A stretch of 64,000 nucleotides of DNA, taken from the NCBI RefSeq assembly GCF_029893345.1, contig NZ_JARXVE010000002.1, positions 496,001-560,000 on the forward strand, in the 5' to 3' direction. Positions 34,668 to 45,563 of the stretch are shown in pieces. A program made the position numbers and the translations under genes. Under the pieces are notes generated by a model. The model saw only the letters and a list, made by a program, of their open reading frames with translations, did no database searches and was not told the origin of the DNA. This stretch comes from Mycolicibacterium frederiksbergense. Its GTDB lineage: Bacteria > Actinomycetota > Actinomycetes > Mycobacteriales > Mycobacteriaceae. Position 1 is the stretch's first letter. The number at the start of each line of letters is the position of its first letter.

Positions 34668-36170
34668 ATGAGCCGCAGGCGGTACGTGGTGACGGCAGCG
34701 TTGGTGTGTACGGCGGCCTTGGCCGCCGCATGCGGGGGAAGCAAGGACGATACCTCGGCGCTGCCGCTGCTCGACCCGGCAGCCAACGGCGCCTTGTCCG
34801 AGCATGGCGGTGCGACCCGGGCCGGCGCCGACCGGAGCGCGTTGATCGCCGACTCGATCAACAACAGCGGCGCCAAGAACGTCATCCTGTTGATCGGCGA
34901 CGGCATGGGTGACTCCGAGATCACCGTGGCCCGCAACTACGCGCACGGCGCCGGCGGTGCCTTCCCGGGACTCGACGCCTTCCCGCTCACCGGCCAGTAC
35001 ACCCACTACTCGCTGGACAAGAGCGGCAAGCCGACCTACGTGGCCGACTCGGCGGCCAGCGGATCGGCCTGGGCCACCGGCACCAAGACCTACAACGGTG
35101 CCATCGCGGTCGACATCCACGGCAAGGACCAAAAGACCCTGCTGCAGCTGGCCAAGGAGGCCGGCAAAGCCACCGGCGACATCTCCACCGCCGAGATCCA
35201 GGACGCCACCCCGGCCGTGCAGCTCGCACACGTCACCGGACGCAAGTGCTACGGGCCGGATGAGACGACCGCGAAATGCCCGACCAACGCCCTGGAGCTG
35301 GGTGGCAACGGTTCGATCACCGAGCAGCTGCTCAATACCCGCGCCGATGTGGTGCTGGGCGGCGGCGCCAAGACGTTCCAGCAGGTCGCCAAAGCCGGTG
35401 AGTACCAAGGCAAGACCCTTGAGGTACAGGCCAAGGAGCGGGGCTTCAACATCGTGCGCACCGCCGACGAACTCGGCACCGCCGCCGCGGCCAATCAGGA
35501 TGCCCCATTGCTCGGCCTGTTCGCCCAGGGCAATATGCCGACCCGGTGGAGCGGGCCGGTGGCCAGTAGGGGCGGCTACCTGGAGCCCGCGGCCGAGTGC
35601 AAGGACAACCCGGACCGCGGCGCATCGGTGCCCACGCTGGCCGCCATGACCGAGAAGTCCATCGACCTGCTCAAGGGCAACGAAAAGGGCTTCTTCCTGC
35701 AGGTCGAGGGCGCCTCGATCGACAAGCAGGACCATGCCGCCAACCCGTGCGGGCAGATCGGTGAGACCGTCGACCTCGACGAGGCCGCCAAGGTGGCACT
35801 CGATTTCGCCAAAGAGAACAGGGACACCCTGGTCATCGTCACCGCCGACCACGCACACAGCAGCCAGATCGTGGAAACCACCAGCGTGGACGACGTGCGC
35901 GAGGCCGCCGCCGAGGCCAAGCTGCCGTTCGAGGTCACCCGCGACGCCATCTATCCGGGCTTGACGCGGGTGCTGCGCAGCAAGGACGGCCAGGATCTGA
36001 CCGTCTCGTACGGCACCTCGGACAACCTCGACGCGATGGACCAGGGCCACACCGGATCTCAGCTGCGGATAGCCGCCTACGGGCCGGGCGCGGCCGGCAT
36101 CGTCGGCCTGAGCGATCAGACCGATCTGTTCTTCACGATGGCGCGCGCATTGGGGCTCAAGGAGAATTGA
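34668..36170 (+). CDS. phoA: Alkaline phosphatase (PhoA family) lipoprotein
   Basis: A 500-residue exported phosphomonoesterase. The signal ends in a lipobox (ALAAACGG), suggesting membrane anchoring. The metal and nucleophile signature is present: [11 protein letters not shown] and [16 protein letters not shown] with the phosphorylated Ser. Other ligands are in [22 protein letters not shown] and the C-terminal QGHTGSQL. It releases phosphate from organic esters outside the cell, usually under phosphate limitation; no PHO box was identified by eye. The ATG at 34668 opens the signal peptide with GGAG upstream. The 3' end overlaps the convergent lipoprotein gene by 14 bases. Confidence 0.92.
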   Translation: MSRRRYVVTAALVCTAALAAACGGSKDDTSALPLLDPAANGALSEHGGATRAGADRSALIADSINNSGAKNVILLIGDGMGDSEITVARNYAHGAGGAFPGLDAFPLTGQYTHYSLDKSGKPTYVADSAASGSAWATGTKTYNGAIAVDIHGKDQKTLLQLAKEAGKATGDISTAEIQDATPAVQLAHVTGRKCYGPDETTAKCPTNALELGGNGSITEQLLNTRADVVLGGGAKTFQQVAKAGEYQGKTLEVQAKERGFNIVRTADELGTAAAANQDAPLLGLFAQGNMPTRWSGPVASRGGYLEPAAECKDNPDRGASVPTLAAMTEKSIDLLKGNEKGFFLQVEGASIDKQDHAANPCGQIGETVDLDEAAKVALDFAKENRDTLVIVTADHAHSSQIVETTSVDDVREAAAEAKLPFEVTRDAIYPGLTRVLRSKDGQDLTVSYGTSDNLDAMDQGHTGSQLRIAAYGPGAAGIVGLSDQTDLFFTMARALGLKEN

Positions 36171-37074
36171 CGCGCGGGACGATCTGGTCGGCAAGCCGGA
36201 TGTCCTCGGCCCTGCGGTCCTGGATGACCTGGGCGTTCGGAAGCATCGGATTGTCCGAGACGCGGAATCCGAGCAGCAGGCCGTCCTTCACGACGACCAC
36301 GCTCGACGCCGCCGGGAACCAGTACGCCTGATACTGGACGCCCGGAATCCGGGTCTCCGGCCGGATCACACTGAAATGGTTGATCGGGGCATCGGGGTTG
36401 GTGGGCAGCGGGTTGACGGACACCCCGACCGATCGGGTGGTGCCGGTGTAGGAGCACTCGCTGTTCTCGGCGGGCTGGAGCTGGGCATCGGGGCCGGCGA
36501 ACTCGCGCGCGAGCGCCGGGGTGAGTAGTTCACACGGCACCCGGGATGGGCTGGCATTGACCGCTTCCGGGGCCGGCTGGGCGGGTGCCGGGTGCACATC
36601 GATGACGGCGACGGTCGTGTCCTGGCCCGGGATGTGTTCGCACCGGTTCGGGCAACCGGACTGCCGTAACAGTTCCGCGTTCACCATGCCCGGGGCGTCA
36701 ACGCTGAACTGAAGCACCTGCGGAGCAATCATCCGAGGGTCGATCCCAAACCGGAGTTCAGGGGCCGACCCGACGACCAGCTCGGCGTACTCATCGGTGC
36801 GCACCCGGACCACGATCGGCTGGCCCGCTGTGGCCTGAAGTTCGGTGTTCGTGGGCGTGACGGTGCTGTTGGCGATGTTCAGGTCCAGCAGCACGAACCT
36901 GGTTGGCGACGGGGTCGGGGACGCGGTTGTCGTTGTTGCGGTGGTTGGGCTCGATGTTGTCGTCCCGGTGGCGATGACGTTCGCTGAACATCCGGAGACC
37001 AATGCCGCCGCGAGCATCGCCAACGGCATCGATGCGACCGTCCGGAGCCGTTGTCGGCGTGACGTTCTGGTCAT
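36157..37074 (-). CDS. DUF3558-like lipoprotein
   Basis: A 305-residue predicted lipoprotein. The basic start [11 protein letters not shown] and hydrophobic core end at lipobox LVSGCSAN, followed by a long Thr/Ser/Pro linker. The N-terminal half has a cupredoxin-like beta pattern ([26 protein letters not shown]). The C-terminal half ([27 protein letters not shown]) resembles DUF3558/LppA-type domains. Function is unknown. The gene tail overlaps phoA by 14 bases on the opposite strand. Confidence 0.68.
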   Translation of the reverse strand: MTRTSRRQRLRTVASMPLAMLAAALVSGCSANVIATGTTTSSPTTATTTTASPTPSPTRFVLLDLNIANSTVTPTNTELQATAGQPIVVRVRTDEYAELVVGSAPELRFGIDPRMIAPQVLQFSVDAPGMVNAELLRQSGCPNRCEHIPGQDTTVAVIDVHPAPAQPAPEAVNASPSRVPCELLTPALAREFAGPDAQLQPAENSECSYTGTTRSVGVSVNPLPTNPDAPINHFSVIRPETRIPGVQYQAYWFPAASSVVVVKDGLLLGFRVSDNPMLPNAQVIQDRRAEDIRLADQIVPRVNSP

Positions 37075-37555
37075 CGTGCGTCCGTTGGCGGGTGTGGCTG
37101 TGTGGCCATATCGGCGACCTTGCATGTCGCTGGGCAGTGAATTCGGCTTGATTGGACCACATTCGCTGCGGAGCGCGGCACCATTTCACAGTTGCCTGGC
37201 CGGAATGGCTAAGCCACGCCATAGGGTGCGGTTTGTGATGGAGTCGTGTTCTTAATGTGACTGTAGTGGTCCAGTGTTTCCAGAGTGACTTGAATTCGCC
37301 AGAGCACTGAATGACCGCGCCCTCGCCGGCCCTGAGCGCCAACGATCCGACGTCGGTCAATCAGCGGAACGGAGTGACCAACCGTGTACATCAGCCGAAC
37401 GTTCGATACGCGACCGGCGCGCTTCGCGCTCTCGCTTATCCACCTTCCGATCAAAAGCCGGCGCTATCCCGCCAAACAGGAGCGCCTGGCTACCCCGCAG
37501 GAGATGGCTGATATCGCGCGATGGCCAGCCGACGCCGGGGGCACCTGACCGCGGA
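37075..37555. other. Intergenic stretch between lipoprotein and mmpL genes
   Basis: About 480 bases separate the lipoprotein start from the end of the MmpL gene. Short frames cross it on both strands. Only one on the plus strand (37384-37548) has a passable ribosome site. No RNA gene or clear repeat was seen; the promoter of the lipoprotein gene should lie near its left edge. Confidence 0.45.
37384..37548 (+). CDS. Possible 54-residue hypothetical protein
   Basis: A GTG with GGAG nine bases upstream opens a 54-codon frame (VYISRTFDTRPARFA at the start, RWPADAGGT at the end) rich in Arg and Pro. It stops seven bases before the end of the convergent mmpL gene. No family is recognised. It may be a small protein, a decayed gene end or chance. 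Confidence 0.25.
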   Translation: MYISRTFDTRPARFALSLIHLPIKSRRYPAKQERLATPQEMADIARWPADAGGT

Positions 37556-40411
37556 CTAGGTATCGGATTGTTCCAGCGTCCGCGCCACCACACCGCGTGC
37601 CGGACGCTGGCGCACCATCTGTGGCCACCAGAACCAACGGCCCATCAACGCCGCGATCGAGGGCGTCATGAACGACCGGATCACCAAGGTGTCGAACAAC
37701 AAACCCAGCCCGATCGTCGACCCGACCTGGGCGACCACGGTCATCTCGCTGACCACCATCGACATCATGGTGAACGCGAACACCAGCCCGGCCGCGGTCA
37801 CCACCGATCCGCTGCCGCCCATGGCCCGGATGATCCCGGTGTTGATCCCTGCGGACAGTTCTTCTTTGAGCCGCGCCACCAGCAGCAGGTTGTAGTCCGC
37901 GCCGACGGCCAACAGCACGATCACCGCCATCGCCATCACCATGAAGTGCAGTTCGATCCCAATCAGGTGTTGCCACACCAGGACCGACAAGCCGAATGAT
38001 GTCCCCAGCGACACCACTACGGTGCCGACGATCACCGCGGCGGCCACCAGGCTGCGCGTGATGATCAGCATGATGATGAAAATCAGGCACAGAGCTGAGA
38101 TTCCGGCGATGATCAGGTCGTAGTTGTTGCCCTCCTGCATGTCCTTGAAGGCCGCGGCGATGCCGCCCATATAGATCTTGGAGCCCTGCCAGGGTGTGCC
38201 CTTCATGGCTTCCTTGGCGGCGAGTTTGATCTCGTCGATGATCCCGATGCCTTCCGGCGTCAGCGGGTCATCCTGATGAGAGATGATGAAGCGCACCGCT
38301 TTTCCGTCCGGAGAGATGAAGCTCTTCATCCCGCGCTTGAAGTCGCTGTTGTTGAAGATCTCCGGCGGAAGATAGAACGTGTCGTCGTTCTTGGAGTCGT
38401 TGAATGCCTCACCCATGGCGGACTGGCCGTCCTGCATCTCGGCCATCTGATCCTGCAGACCCTTCTGGGTCTGGTGCATGGTCAGCATCATGGTCTTCAT
38501 CTTTTGCATGGTCTCGATCTGCGACGGCATCAGCGCCTGCAGTTGAGGCATGAGTGCGTCCAAGCGATCGAGGTCGGGCAGCAGGCCCTCGATGCTCTCG
38601 GTCATGGTGTCCACGCCGTCCAGCCCGTCGAACACCGAACGCATCGAGGTACACACCGGGATGCTGGAGCAGTGCGGTTCCCAGTACAGGTAGTTGCGCA
38701 GCGGTCGCAGGAAATCGTCGAAATCCGAGATGTGGTCCCGCAATTCCTTGACGTCGTCGACCATGACGTGGGTTTTGCCCACCATGCTGTGGGTGGTGGT
38801 GGCCATCTCGCCCATCAGCGCGATCATCCGATCCATCGTGTCGATGGTCTTCTGCATCTCATCGGCCTGTAGCAACATGTCGTCGGCGCGGTCGGTGAGG
38901 TATTTGCGGTTCATCGTCTGCATGACCCCGCCCATGCTCATTTGGGCGGGAATGGTGCTGAATTCCAGTGGCTCGCCCTGCGGGCGCGTGATGGCCTGCA
39001 CTTTTCCGACCCCGGGCACCCGGAAGATGGCCTTGGCGATCTTGTCGATCACCAGGAAGTCCGCGGAATTGCGTATGTCGTGGTCAGTTTCGATGAGCAG
39101 CAACTCGGGGTTCATCCGGGCCGCCGAGAAGTGTCGTTCGGCCGCGGCGTAGCCCTCCTGCGCGGGCAGATCGGTGGGCAGGTAGTTGCGGTCGTTGTAG
39201 TTGGTCCGATAGCCGGGCAGGGTGAGCAGGCCGACCATGGACAGCAGGATGGTGCCGAGCAGTACGGGCCCCGGCCAGCGGACGACGAAGGCGCCCAGTC
39301 GGCGCCAGCCCCGGATGCGCATGGCGCGTTTGGGTTCGAGCACCTTGCCGAATCGGCTGGCCACGGTGATCACCGCGGGCCCCAGTGTCAGCGCGGCAAC
39401 CACCGTGGCCGTCATGCCGACGGCCATCGGTATGCCCAGCGTTTGGAAGTAAGGCAGCCGGGTGAAATGCAGGCATAACGTCGCGCCGGCGATGGTCATA
39501 CCGGAACCGAGCACCACGTGGGCGGTGCCGTGGAACATCGTGTAGTACGCCTGTTCGCGGTCCTCGCCGACACTGCGGGCTTCTTGATAGCGCCCGATCA
39601 AGAAGATCGCGTAGTCGGTGGCCGCGGCGATGGCGAGGGTGACCAGCAGCTGTGTGGCGAAGGTGGAGAGGCCGATCAGGTTGTGGTAGCCCAGGAAGGC
39701 GACGATCCCGCGCGCCGCCGAGAGCTCGATCACCACCATCGCCAGCACCAGGATCACCGTGATGATCGACCGGTAGACCAGCAGCAGCATCGTGATGATC
39801 ACGGCGAAGGTGACGCCTTCGATGATCTTGACGCTGCGGTCGCCGGAGATCTGCTGATCGGCGGCCAGGGCTGTGGGCCCGGTGACGTACACCTTGAGCC
39901 CAGGGGGTGGGGACAGGCCTGCGATCAGGTGCTGGACGGCTTCCACCGATTCGTTGGCCAGCGCCTCACCCATGTTGCCGGCCAGGTAGACCTGCACATA
40001 GGTGGCCTTGCCGTCATTACTCTGGGCGCCGGCCTCGGTCAGCGGGTCGCCCCAGAAATCCTGGACGTGCTCGACGTGCTTCGTGTCGGCTTCGAGCCGG
40101 TCGACCATGTCGTTGTAGAACCGGTGGGCACTAGCGTCGAGCTTGGCCCCGTCCCCCTGGGCCTCCAGCACGATCATCGCCGAGCTGTCGGAATGGAACT
40201 CGTCGAAGACCTTGCCGACCCGCTTCATGGCGATCACCGACGGCGCCTCTTCTGGGCTCATCGACACCGAGCGCATCTGGCCGACCACCTCGAGCTGGGG
40301 CACGGTGGCGCTCAAGACTGCAATGAGGGCGATCCAGCCGACAATCACCGGAACGGCGAATCGACGGATCCATCGAGCTATCCCCGTGTGGGGGGCTCTG
40401 GAATCGGCCAT
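37556..40411 (-). CDS. MmpL-family RND transporter
   Basis: A 951-residue RND transporter of the mycobacterial MmpL family, which exports lipids or siderophores across the inner membrane. It has about 11-12 membrane helices in the usual two blocks (after residue 20, about 200-370, and about 760-940), each preceded by a large periplasmic domain. Family blocks include [15 protein letters not shown] near residue 63 and [15 protein letters not shown] in the second helical block, with the proton-relay Asp-Tyr pair. The ATG at 40411 opens the first helix region; upstream coding is not convincing. No MmpS partner is adjacent. The cargo is unknown. Confidence 0.92.
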   Translation of the reverse strand: MADSRAPHTGIARWIRRFAVPVIVGWIALIAVLSATVPQLEVVGQMRSVSMSPEEAPSVIAMKRVGKVFDEFHSDSSAMIVLEAQGDGAKLDASAHRFYNDMVDRLEADTKHVEHVQDFWGDPLTEAGAQSNDGKATYVQVYLAGNMGEALANESVEAVQHLIAGLSPPPGLKVYVTGPTALAADQQISGDRSVKIIEGVTFAVIITMLLLVYRSIITVILVLAMVVIELSAARGIVAFLGYHNLIGLSTFATQLLVTLAIAAATDYAIFLIGRYQEARSVGEDREQAYYTMFHGTAHVVLGSGMTIAGATLCLHFTRLPYFQTLGIPMAVGMTATVVAALTLGPAVITVASRFGKVLEPKRAMRIRGWRRLGAFVVRWPGPVLLGTILLSMVGLLTLPGYRTNYNDRNYLPTDLPAQEGYAAAERHFSAARMNPELLLIETDHDIRNSADFLVIDKIAKAIFRVPGVGKVQAITRPQGEPLEFSTIPAQMSMGGVMQTMNRKYLTDRADDMLLQADEMQKTIDTMDRMIALMGEMATTTHSMVGKTHVMVDDVKELRDHISDFDDFLRPLRNYLYWEPHCSSIPVCTSMRSVFDGLDGVDTMTESIEGLLPDLDRLDALMPQLQALMPSQIETMQKMKTMMLTMHQTQKGLQDQMAEMQDGQSAMGEAFNDSKNDDTFYLPPEIFNNSDFKRGMKSFISPDGKAVRFIISHQDDPLTPEGIGIIDEIKLAAKEAMKGTPWQGSKIYMGGIAAAFKDMQEGNNYDLIIAGISALCLIFIIMLIITRSLVAAAVIVGTVVVSLGTSFGLSVLVWQHLIGIELHFMVMAMAVIVLLAVGADYNLLLVARLKEELSAGINTGIIRAMGGSGSVVTAAGLVFAFTMMSMVVSEMTVVAQVGSTIGLGLLFDTLVIRSFMTPSIAALMGRWFWWPQMVRQRPARGVVARTLEQSDT

Positions 40412-40529
40412 CAGGAACCCTTGGTGGTCGGTAGGAGGACCACGACGCAGGACTTTTCGTACTACGTCGTGTCGTTCCCCCGTCTTACCAGATTGCGGTC
40501 GCGATCGGGCACACCCCTCCGTGGGTCGG

Positions 40530-42467
40530 CTACACACGCACCGGTTCGGCCACCGGTTCGGCTTCGTCGACCGGGCCCAGCCGCCACCGCCCCTCGCCGA
40601 GCAGTTCCAGGTGTTTCTCGTGGTGTCGGTTGACCGTGGTGCGGTGGGTGACGCTGACGAAGACCGTATCGGGCAGTTCACGACGAATCAGGCTGTAGAT
40701 CATGAACTCCAGCGGCTCGTCGAGAGCGGAGGTCGCCTCGTCGAGGAACACCACTTTGGGTTTGGTCAGCAGGATGCGGGCGAATGCGACGCGCTGTTGC
40801 TCGCCGGGGGAGAGCACCTTGGCCCAGTCGGTGACCTCGTCGAGTCGGTCGACGCAGCGCGGCAGTGCGACCGCCAACAGTGCGTCGCGCAGCTGCCGGT
40901 CCGAAAGGTCCCCGGGCTGGTGCGGATAGCTCACCACGGTCCTCAGGTCGCCCAGCGGAACGTAGGGCAGCTGGGACAGGAACATCGTCTCGTTGTCCCC
41001 CTGCGGGCAGCGCACCGTGCCCGAGGCGTACGGCCACAACTGGGCCATGCTGCGCAACAGGGTGGTCTTGCCGGTGCCCGATTTGCCGGTGATGATGATC
41101 GCCTCGCCGGCGGCCAGGGTCAGGGTGAGGTCTTCGATCAACTGCTCGCCAGCCGGGTTTCGCACCTCGATGTTGTCGAGTTCGACCAGGCCGTCGGCGT
41201 TCTCGGTGACCTGGAGCCTGGGCAGTTCGCGGCTCTGCTGATTGGCGGCGACCAGTCCGTGCAGTCGGATGATCGACGCACGGTAGCCGGCGAACGTGTC
41301 GTAGGAATTGCGGAAGAACGACAACGCATCCTGGATGGCGCCGAAGGCGGACACCGACTGGCTGACCGTTCCGAGTTGGATCTGGCCGGTGAACAACCGC
41401 GGGGCCTGCAGCATCCACGGCAGCGGAATGATGATGTTGTTCATCGACAGATTCCAGCCGGTGAATGCCATGGTCCGGTTGATGAAGTGCTTGTAGTTGG
41501 TGACGACGGCGGCGAAGCGTTCCCGCAGCTGTGACCGCTCGACCTTCTCGCCGCGGTAGAGCGCGACCGACTCGGCGGCGTCACGCAGGCGTACCAATGC
41601 GTAACGGAATGCGGCGTTGAACTTTTCGTTGTTGAACGACAGCCGGATCAGTGGGCGCCCGAGCGTAAAGGCGATGACGGTGGCGAATGCGACGTAGACG
41701 AACACCGACCAGAACATCGCGCGTGGCACGTCGACGCCGAAGACGGTGAGGTCACCCGAGAGGTTCCACAGGATCGAGGTGAACGACACGACCGAGACGA
41801 TCGCCGAGATGGCGCCGAAGGGCAGCGTGCCGTTGCTGGTCTGGTGCGGGGTATTGGGCTGTGGGCCCGAAAGCGCGGTGAACACGTCGATGTCGGACTG
41901 GATGCGCTGATCGGGGTTGTCGATGGTCTGGTCGATGAACCGGGACCGGTAGTAGGCGCGGCCGTCTAGCCAGTCGCCGGTGAGCCGGTCGGTCAGCCAG
42001 GTGCGCCAGGCCAGCATGAAGCGCTGCGTCATGAACAGGTCGACCATCACCCGGGTGACGAGGATCGCGGCCAGCACCGAGAAGGTGAGCAGTGCGATCC
42101 AGAACCCCCTGATGCCAGAGTTTCTCACCTCGTCGTTGCCGGTGGCCAGACCCTGGACCGCGACCTGTGCGGAGGTGAACAGGTCGTTGGTCTGGTAGCT
42201 GAACAACACCGAAAGCCGGACGCCGATGATCACCGACAGCAACATCGCGGCCAGGATCAGCCACGGCTTGAGGCTGTGGCGTCCGGTGAAGTAGGCACCG
42301 GTGACGGCCCAGAATTGCCGGCCCCAGGTGGTGAACCGGGCGATGAGCGTCAGCACGGCCATGGTGCAGACCGCCGTCACGGTCCAGGCTTGGGCCAGCC
42401 ACCCCAGGGAATGCAGTAGCTCGACGCTCCAGTCGATCGAGGATGAGAACGGCTTGAGGTCATTCAC
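40530..42467 (-). CDS. bacA: BacA/SbmA-like ABC exporter fused to ATPase (Rv1819c-like)
   Basis: A 645-residue half-transporter: an SbmA/BacA-like membrane domain (about residues 20-390, six helices) fused to an ATPase. The ATPase has Walker [12 protein letters not shown], signature [11 protein letters not shown], Walker [14 protein letters not shown] and an H-loop in SVTHRT. The length and order match M. tuberculosis Rv1819c, which takes up vitamin B12, bleomycin and antimicrobial peptides. Substrate breadth here is inferred from that family. It is divergent from the APC permease gene that opens the catabolic cluster. Confidence 0.9.
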   Translation of the reverse strand: MNDLKPFSSSIDWSVELLHSLGWLAQAWTVTAVCTMAVLTLIARFTTWGRQFWAVTGAYFTGRHSLKPWLILAAMLLSVIIGVRLSVLFSYQTNDLFTSAQVAVQGLATGNDEVRNSGIRGFWIALLTFSVLAAILVTRVMVDLFMTQRFMLAWRTWLTDRLTGDWLDGRAYYRSRFIDQTIDNPDQRIQSDIDVFTALSGPQPNTPHQTSNGTLPFGAISAIVSVVSFTSILWNLSGDLTVFGVDVPRAMFWSVFVYVAFATVIAFTLGRPLIRLSFNNEKFNAAFRYALVRLRDAAESVALYRGEKVERSQLRERFAAVVTNYKHFINRTMAFTGWNLSMNNIIIPLPWMLQAPRLFTGQIQLGTVSQSVSAFGAIQDALSFFRNSYDTFAGYRASIIRLHGLVAANQQSRELPRLQVTENADGLVELDNIEVRNPAGEQLIEDLTLTLAAGEAIIITGKSGTGKTTLLRSMAQLWPYASGTVRCPQGDNETMFLSQLPYVPLGDLRTVVSYPHQPGDLSDRQLRDALLAVALPRCVDRLDEVTDWAKVLSPGEQQRVAFARILLTKPKVVFLDEATSALDEPLEFMIYSLIRRELPDTVFVSVTHRTTVNRHHEKHLELLGEGRWRLGPVDEAEPVAEPVRV

Positions 42468-42553
42468 GAGGACCTACTCCTTTGCCGGCGCGTCTGCGTG
42501 AAGCTACCGCAGTCGGACGGCTGCACCGGGGTGCGACACCAGAGGACGGCCAG

Positions 42554-42590
42554 CTGTAGGTCTCTACAGTCGGCGACCGTGTGACTGTAG
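42554..42590. promoter_or_regulatory. CTGTAG/CTACAG operator-like repeats
   Basis: A perfect six-base inverted repeat, CTGTAG (42554-42559) and CTACAG (42564-42569), is followed by another CTGTAG (42585-42590). They lie about 90-125 bases before the permease start in the divergent region. A related CTCTACA occurs before the PucR gene. They may be regulator-binding sites. Confidence 0.4.
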
Positions 42591-42679
42591 GGCCAACCCG
42601 GCATTGGCTGTAAGGCGTGCCACACACCCATTTCCATGTCCATACTTCGGTGTCCTGATGGCGGCGAAAGGTGGTACAT

Positions 42680-44149
42680 ATGGCGTCTGGTGGCCAAACT
42701 GACTCTGCACCAGTGGAATTGAAACGAGAGTTCTCACTGTGGTCGGCGTTTTCGTTCGCATTCGCGTTCATCTCGCCGATCGTCGCGATGTACGGCATCT
42801 ACGGTCTGTCCTTGTCGACGGCCGGGCCGGGATTCTGGTGGACGTTCGTCATCGTCGGTGCCGGTCAGTTCGTCGTGGCGCTGGCCTTCGCCGAATTGGT
42901 GTCGCGCTGGCCGTTCGAAGGCTCGATCTACCAGTGGACGAAACGTCTGGCCGGTGAGGTCGCCGGGTGGTTCGCCGGCTGGGTGTACATGTGGGCACTG
43001 GTGATCATCATGGCCACCGTGGCTTACGGCGGGGCCGGATTCCTGGCGGAGCTGATCGGGATTTCAAGCCCGACCGCGGTACAGCAGAGCGTCATCGCAC
43101 TGCTGATCCTGCTCGCCGGCACCGGCGCCAACATTGCGGGCCGCATCTTCTTGAAAACCCTTATGGTGGGCAGCATTGTCGCCGAGATCGTGGCTTCGGT
43201 CGGCCTGGGCACTTACCTGCTGCTGTTCCATCGCCACCATGGTCTCGACGTGATCCTGCAGGGGATCGACCTCGGCAGTGGATGGTCATGGGCGTTCATC
43301 TCGGGGCCGTTCCTGGCTGCGCTGGGGTTCACCAGTTGGTCGATCCTGGGCTTCGAAAGCGCCGGTGCGATCGCCGAGGAGGTCAAGGAACCGCAACGCA
43401 ACGTTCCCAAGGCGATGTTGTTCTCGGTGTCGTTCATCGCCATCGTCATCGCCTATGCCTCGCTGGCGGTCACGCTGGCCGTGCCGGATTTCGGCAAGAT
43501 CAGCTCCGGCGAGGTCTCCGATCCGGTGACGTACGTACTTGGTGCCGCATTGGGCGAATCCTGGGTCAAACCGATCCTGCTGGCGTTCGTGATCGGCTTC
43601 CTGGCGAGCTTCCTGGCGTTGCAGGCCTCGGCTTCCCGGGTCATCTGGGCGTTCGCGCGTGACAGGGTGCTGCCGGGCTCACGAGTGCTGTCCAAGTTGT
43701 CCAAGGCAGAAGCTCAGCCGGTCAGCGCCATCCTGGTCACCACGGTGATCGGCGCCGTCGTCTATCTCATCTCGGCCACCGATGTCTACTCGGTGCTGGT
43801 GACTTTCACCGCCGGTGGTTACTACTTGGCATTCCTGTTCCCCCTGGTGACCGGGTTGGTTGCACGGTTGCGCGGCAAGTGGGTGCCGGGGCCGTGGCAT
43901 CTGGGCAAGTTCAGCACCCCGGTGGCACTGCTGGCGGCGCTGTGGGCGGGATTCGCCTTCCTCAATATTGTGTGGCCGCGCACCGTATCCGAGGCATGGT
44001 TCATCAACTGGGCGTTCTTCGTGGCGATGGGCGTGATCCTGGTGCTGGGCACCGTGATCGTGAAGGTCCGCAAGGTGGGGCAGTCGAAGGCCGATGCGCC
44101 TGGCGTGCCGGTGGCAGCGGAATCCGAGCCGATGGCGGAGCCGGTATGA
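42680..44149 (+). CDS. APC-family amino acid/amine permease
   Basis: A 489-residue transporter with about 12 membrane helices of the amino acid-polyamine-organocation superfamily. The first helix holds FAFAFISPIVAMYGI, and the family block GFESAGAIAEEVKEPQRNVP lies near residue 230. It probably imports the compound degraded by the downstream enzymes. The ATG at 42680 has AAAGGTGG upstream. Its stop overlaps the first SDR gene (ATGA), so it is the first gene of the catabolic operon. Confidence 0.9.
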   Translation: MASGGQTDSAPVELKREFSLWSAFSFAFAFISPIVAMYGIYGLSLSTAGPGFWWTFVIVGAGQFVVALAFAELVSRWPFEGSIYQWTKRLAGEVAGWFAGWVYMWALVIIMATVAYGGAGFLAELIGISSPTAVQQSVIALLILLAGTGANIAGRIFLKTLMVGSIVAEIVASVGLGTYLLLFHRHHGLDVILQGIDLGSGWSWAFISGPFLAALGFTSWSILGFESAGAIAEEVKEPQRNVPKAMLFSVSFIAIVIAYASLAVTLAVPDFGKISSGEVSDPVTYVLGAALGESWVKPILLAFVIGFLASFLALQASASRVIWAFARDRVLPGSRVLSKLSKAEAQPVSAILVTTVIGAVVYLISATDVYSVLVTFTAGGYYLAFLFPLVTGLVARLRGKWVPGPWHLGKFSTPVALLAALWAGFAFLNIVWPRTVSEAWFINWAFFVAMGVILVLGTVIVKVRKVGQSKADAPGVPVAAESEPMAEPV

Positions 44150-44847
44150 GCGCGCAGAACCCCGTGGCCGTGGTCACCGGTGCCGGCAGCGGCATCGGCG
44201 CCGCGATCGCCGCGCTGCTGCGCGATCGGGGCTGGACCGTTGCATCCATCTCGCGGGAGCCCGCACCCGACACCGATCTGTGGATCATCGCCGACGTCGC
44301 CGACGAGAAGGCGATTGATGATGCAGTAGCCAAGGTGCACAACACCTTCGGCCGGATCGACGCGGCGGTCATCTGTGCTGGGCACTACTCGGAGATGCCC
44401 GCCCTCGACATCGACCAGGACTCGTGGGAGCGGATGCTGCGGGTCCACGTGGGCGGCTTGGCCCACGTGTGCCGCGCCGTACTGCCCGATATGCGCCGGC
44501 GGGGCAGCGGGCGCATCGTCGGTATCGCCTCGGAGCGGGCCATCGGCGGCGGCAGCAACGACGCCCACTACGCCGCGGCCAAGGCGGCCGCGCTGAGCCT
44601 GCTGCGCAGCATCGCCGTCGAGGTCGCCGCCGACGGCATCCTGGTCAATGCCGTGGCCCCCGGACCCTGCGACACCCCGTTGCTGGAGGCCGATTCGTGG
44701 GAACGCGCAGAGGGATTCGTCTCGACCCTGCCGGCCCGACGCATCGCCCTGCCCACCGAGGTCGCCGAACTGGTCCGGGGCCTGCTGGAGGAAGACGTGT
44801 TCCTGTGCGGAGAAGTGTTGTCGGTCAACAGCGGGACGGTGATCTGA
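44146..44847 (+). CDS. Short-chain dehydrogenase/reductase
   Basis: A 233-residue classical SDR with cofactor motif TGAGSGIG, the NAG-equivalent VICAGH, and Ser-Tyr-Lys in GIASERA and YAAAK. It should oxidise or reduce an alcohol/carbonyl with NAD(P). It overlaps the permease stop and is followed two bases later by a second SDR-like gene, so the two could form a complex. Confidence 0.87.
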   Translation: MSAQNPVAVVTGAGSGIGAAIAALLRDRGWTVASISREPAPDTDLWIIADVADEKAIDDAVAKVHNTFGRIDAAVICAGHYSEMPALDIDQDSWERMLRVHVGGLAHVCRAVLPDMRRRGSGRIVGIASERAIGGGSNDAHYAAAKAAALSLLRSIAVEVAADGILVNAVAPGPCDTPLLEADSWERAEGFVSTLPARRIALPTEVAELVRGLLEEDVFLCGEVLSVNSGTVI

Positions 44848-44849
44848 CC

Positions 44850-45551
44850 ATGACCTCAACTGATCGGGTGCTCATCACCGGTGTCGACACCAGGCTCGGC
44901 GCCGCGGTGCGCGACTACTTCACCGAGCGCGGTGCGCTCACCGTGGGAACGGTCACGGCAGAACGTGATTCGGGACCAGACGGGGAAGCCGCCCTGACCG
45001 TCGACCCGGTGGACCGGGCGCAGGTACGGAACGCGGTGGCCAAGGCCGCCGCACAGATGGGCGGAATCGATGTGCTGGTCGTCGCGCACGGGCTGCCCGT
45101 CGTGGCGCCGCTCACCGAACAGCCGATGACCGAGTTTTGGGGTCACGTTGACGCCACCCTGACCGGTAGCTTCCTGTATGCCCAGGCCGCGGCGGATCAT
45201 ATGCGGCACAGCGGAACCGGCGGACGTATCGTGCTGACCACCTCGCGGTGGCATGTGGGCGGTGACGGGCTGGCCGCCGTTGCCACGGCCGCCGGTGGGA
45301 TCGTCGCGCTCACCAAATCGTTGACCCGTGACTTCGGCGGCTACGGGGTCGGTGTGAACGCGGTAGCCCTCGGTGCCCTGGACTCGGAATGGTCGGTCTG
45401 TGATGGCGCCGCAGGGCTACCACCGGGCGGCCGGGTCGGCAGCGTCTACCAGGCTGCCGCGGTGATCGGCTTGTTGAGCCAGCGCCAACTCGGTGCGGCA
45501 GTGGGGCAAATCGTCAATGTCGATGGCGGGCTGTCCCGAAATCGTGTTTAG
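44850..45551 (+). CDS. SDR-family protein lacking the catalytic YxxxK
   Basis: A 233-residue SDR-fold protein starting at the ATG two bases after the previous stop. The dinucleotide motif is altered (ITGVDTRLGAA). The active-site stretch reads TTSRWHVGGDGLAAVATAAGG, with Val and Ala where Tyr and Lys are expected. The C-terminus (GQIVNVDGGLS) is typical. It is equal in length to its neighbour, so it may be an inactive partner subunit of a heteromer. Alternatively it uses another mechanism. Confidence 0.78.
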   Translation: MTSTDRVLITGVDTRLGAAVRDYFTERGALTVGTVTAERDSGPDGEAALTVDPVDRAQVRNAVAKAAAQMGGIDVLVVAHGLPVVAPLTEQPMTEFWGHVDATLTGSFLYAQAAADHMRHSGTGGRIVLTTSRWHVGGDGLAAVATAAGGIVALTKSLTRDFGGYGVGVNAVALGALDSEWSVCDGAAGLPPGGRVGSVYQAAAVIGLLSQRQLGAAVGQIVNVDGGLSRNRV

Positions 45552-45563
45552 GAAAGGCAATCA

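Noticed and set aside
34422..36194. 590-codon minus-strand frame
   Set aside because: Antisense to phoA, with Gly/Val-rich low-complexity translation; the plus-strand frame carries all alkaline phosphatase motifs.
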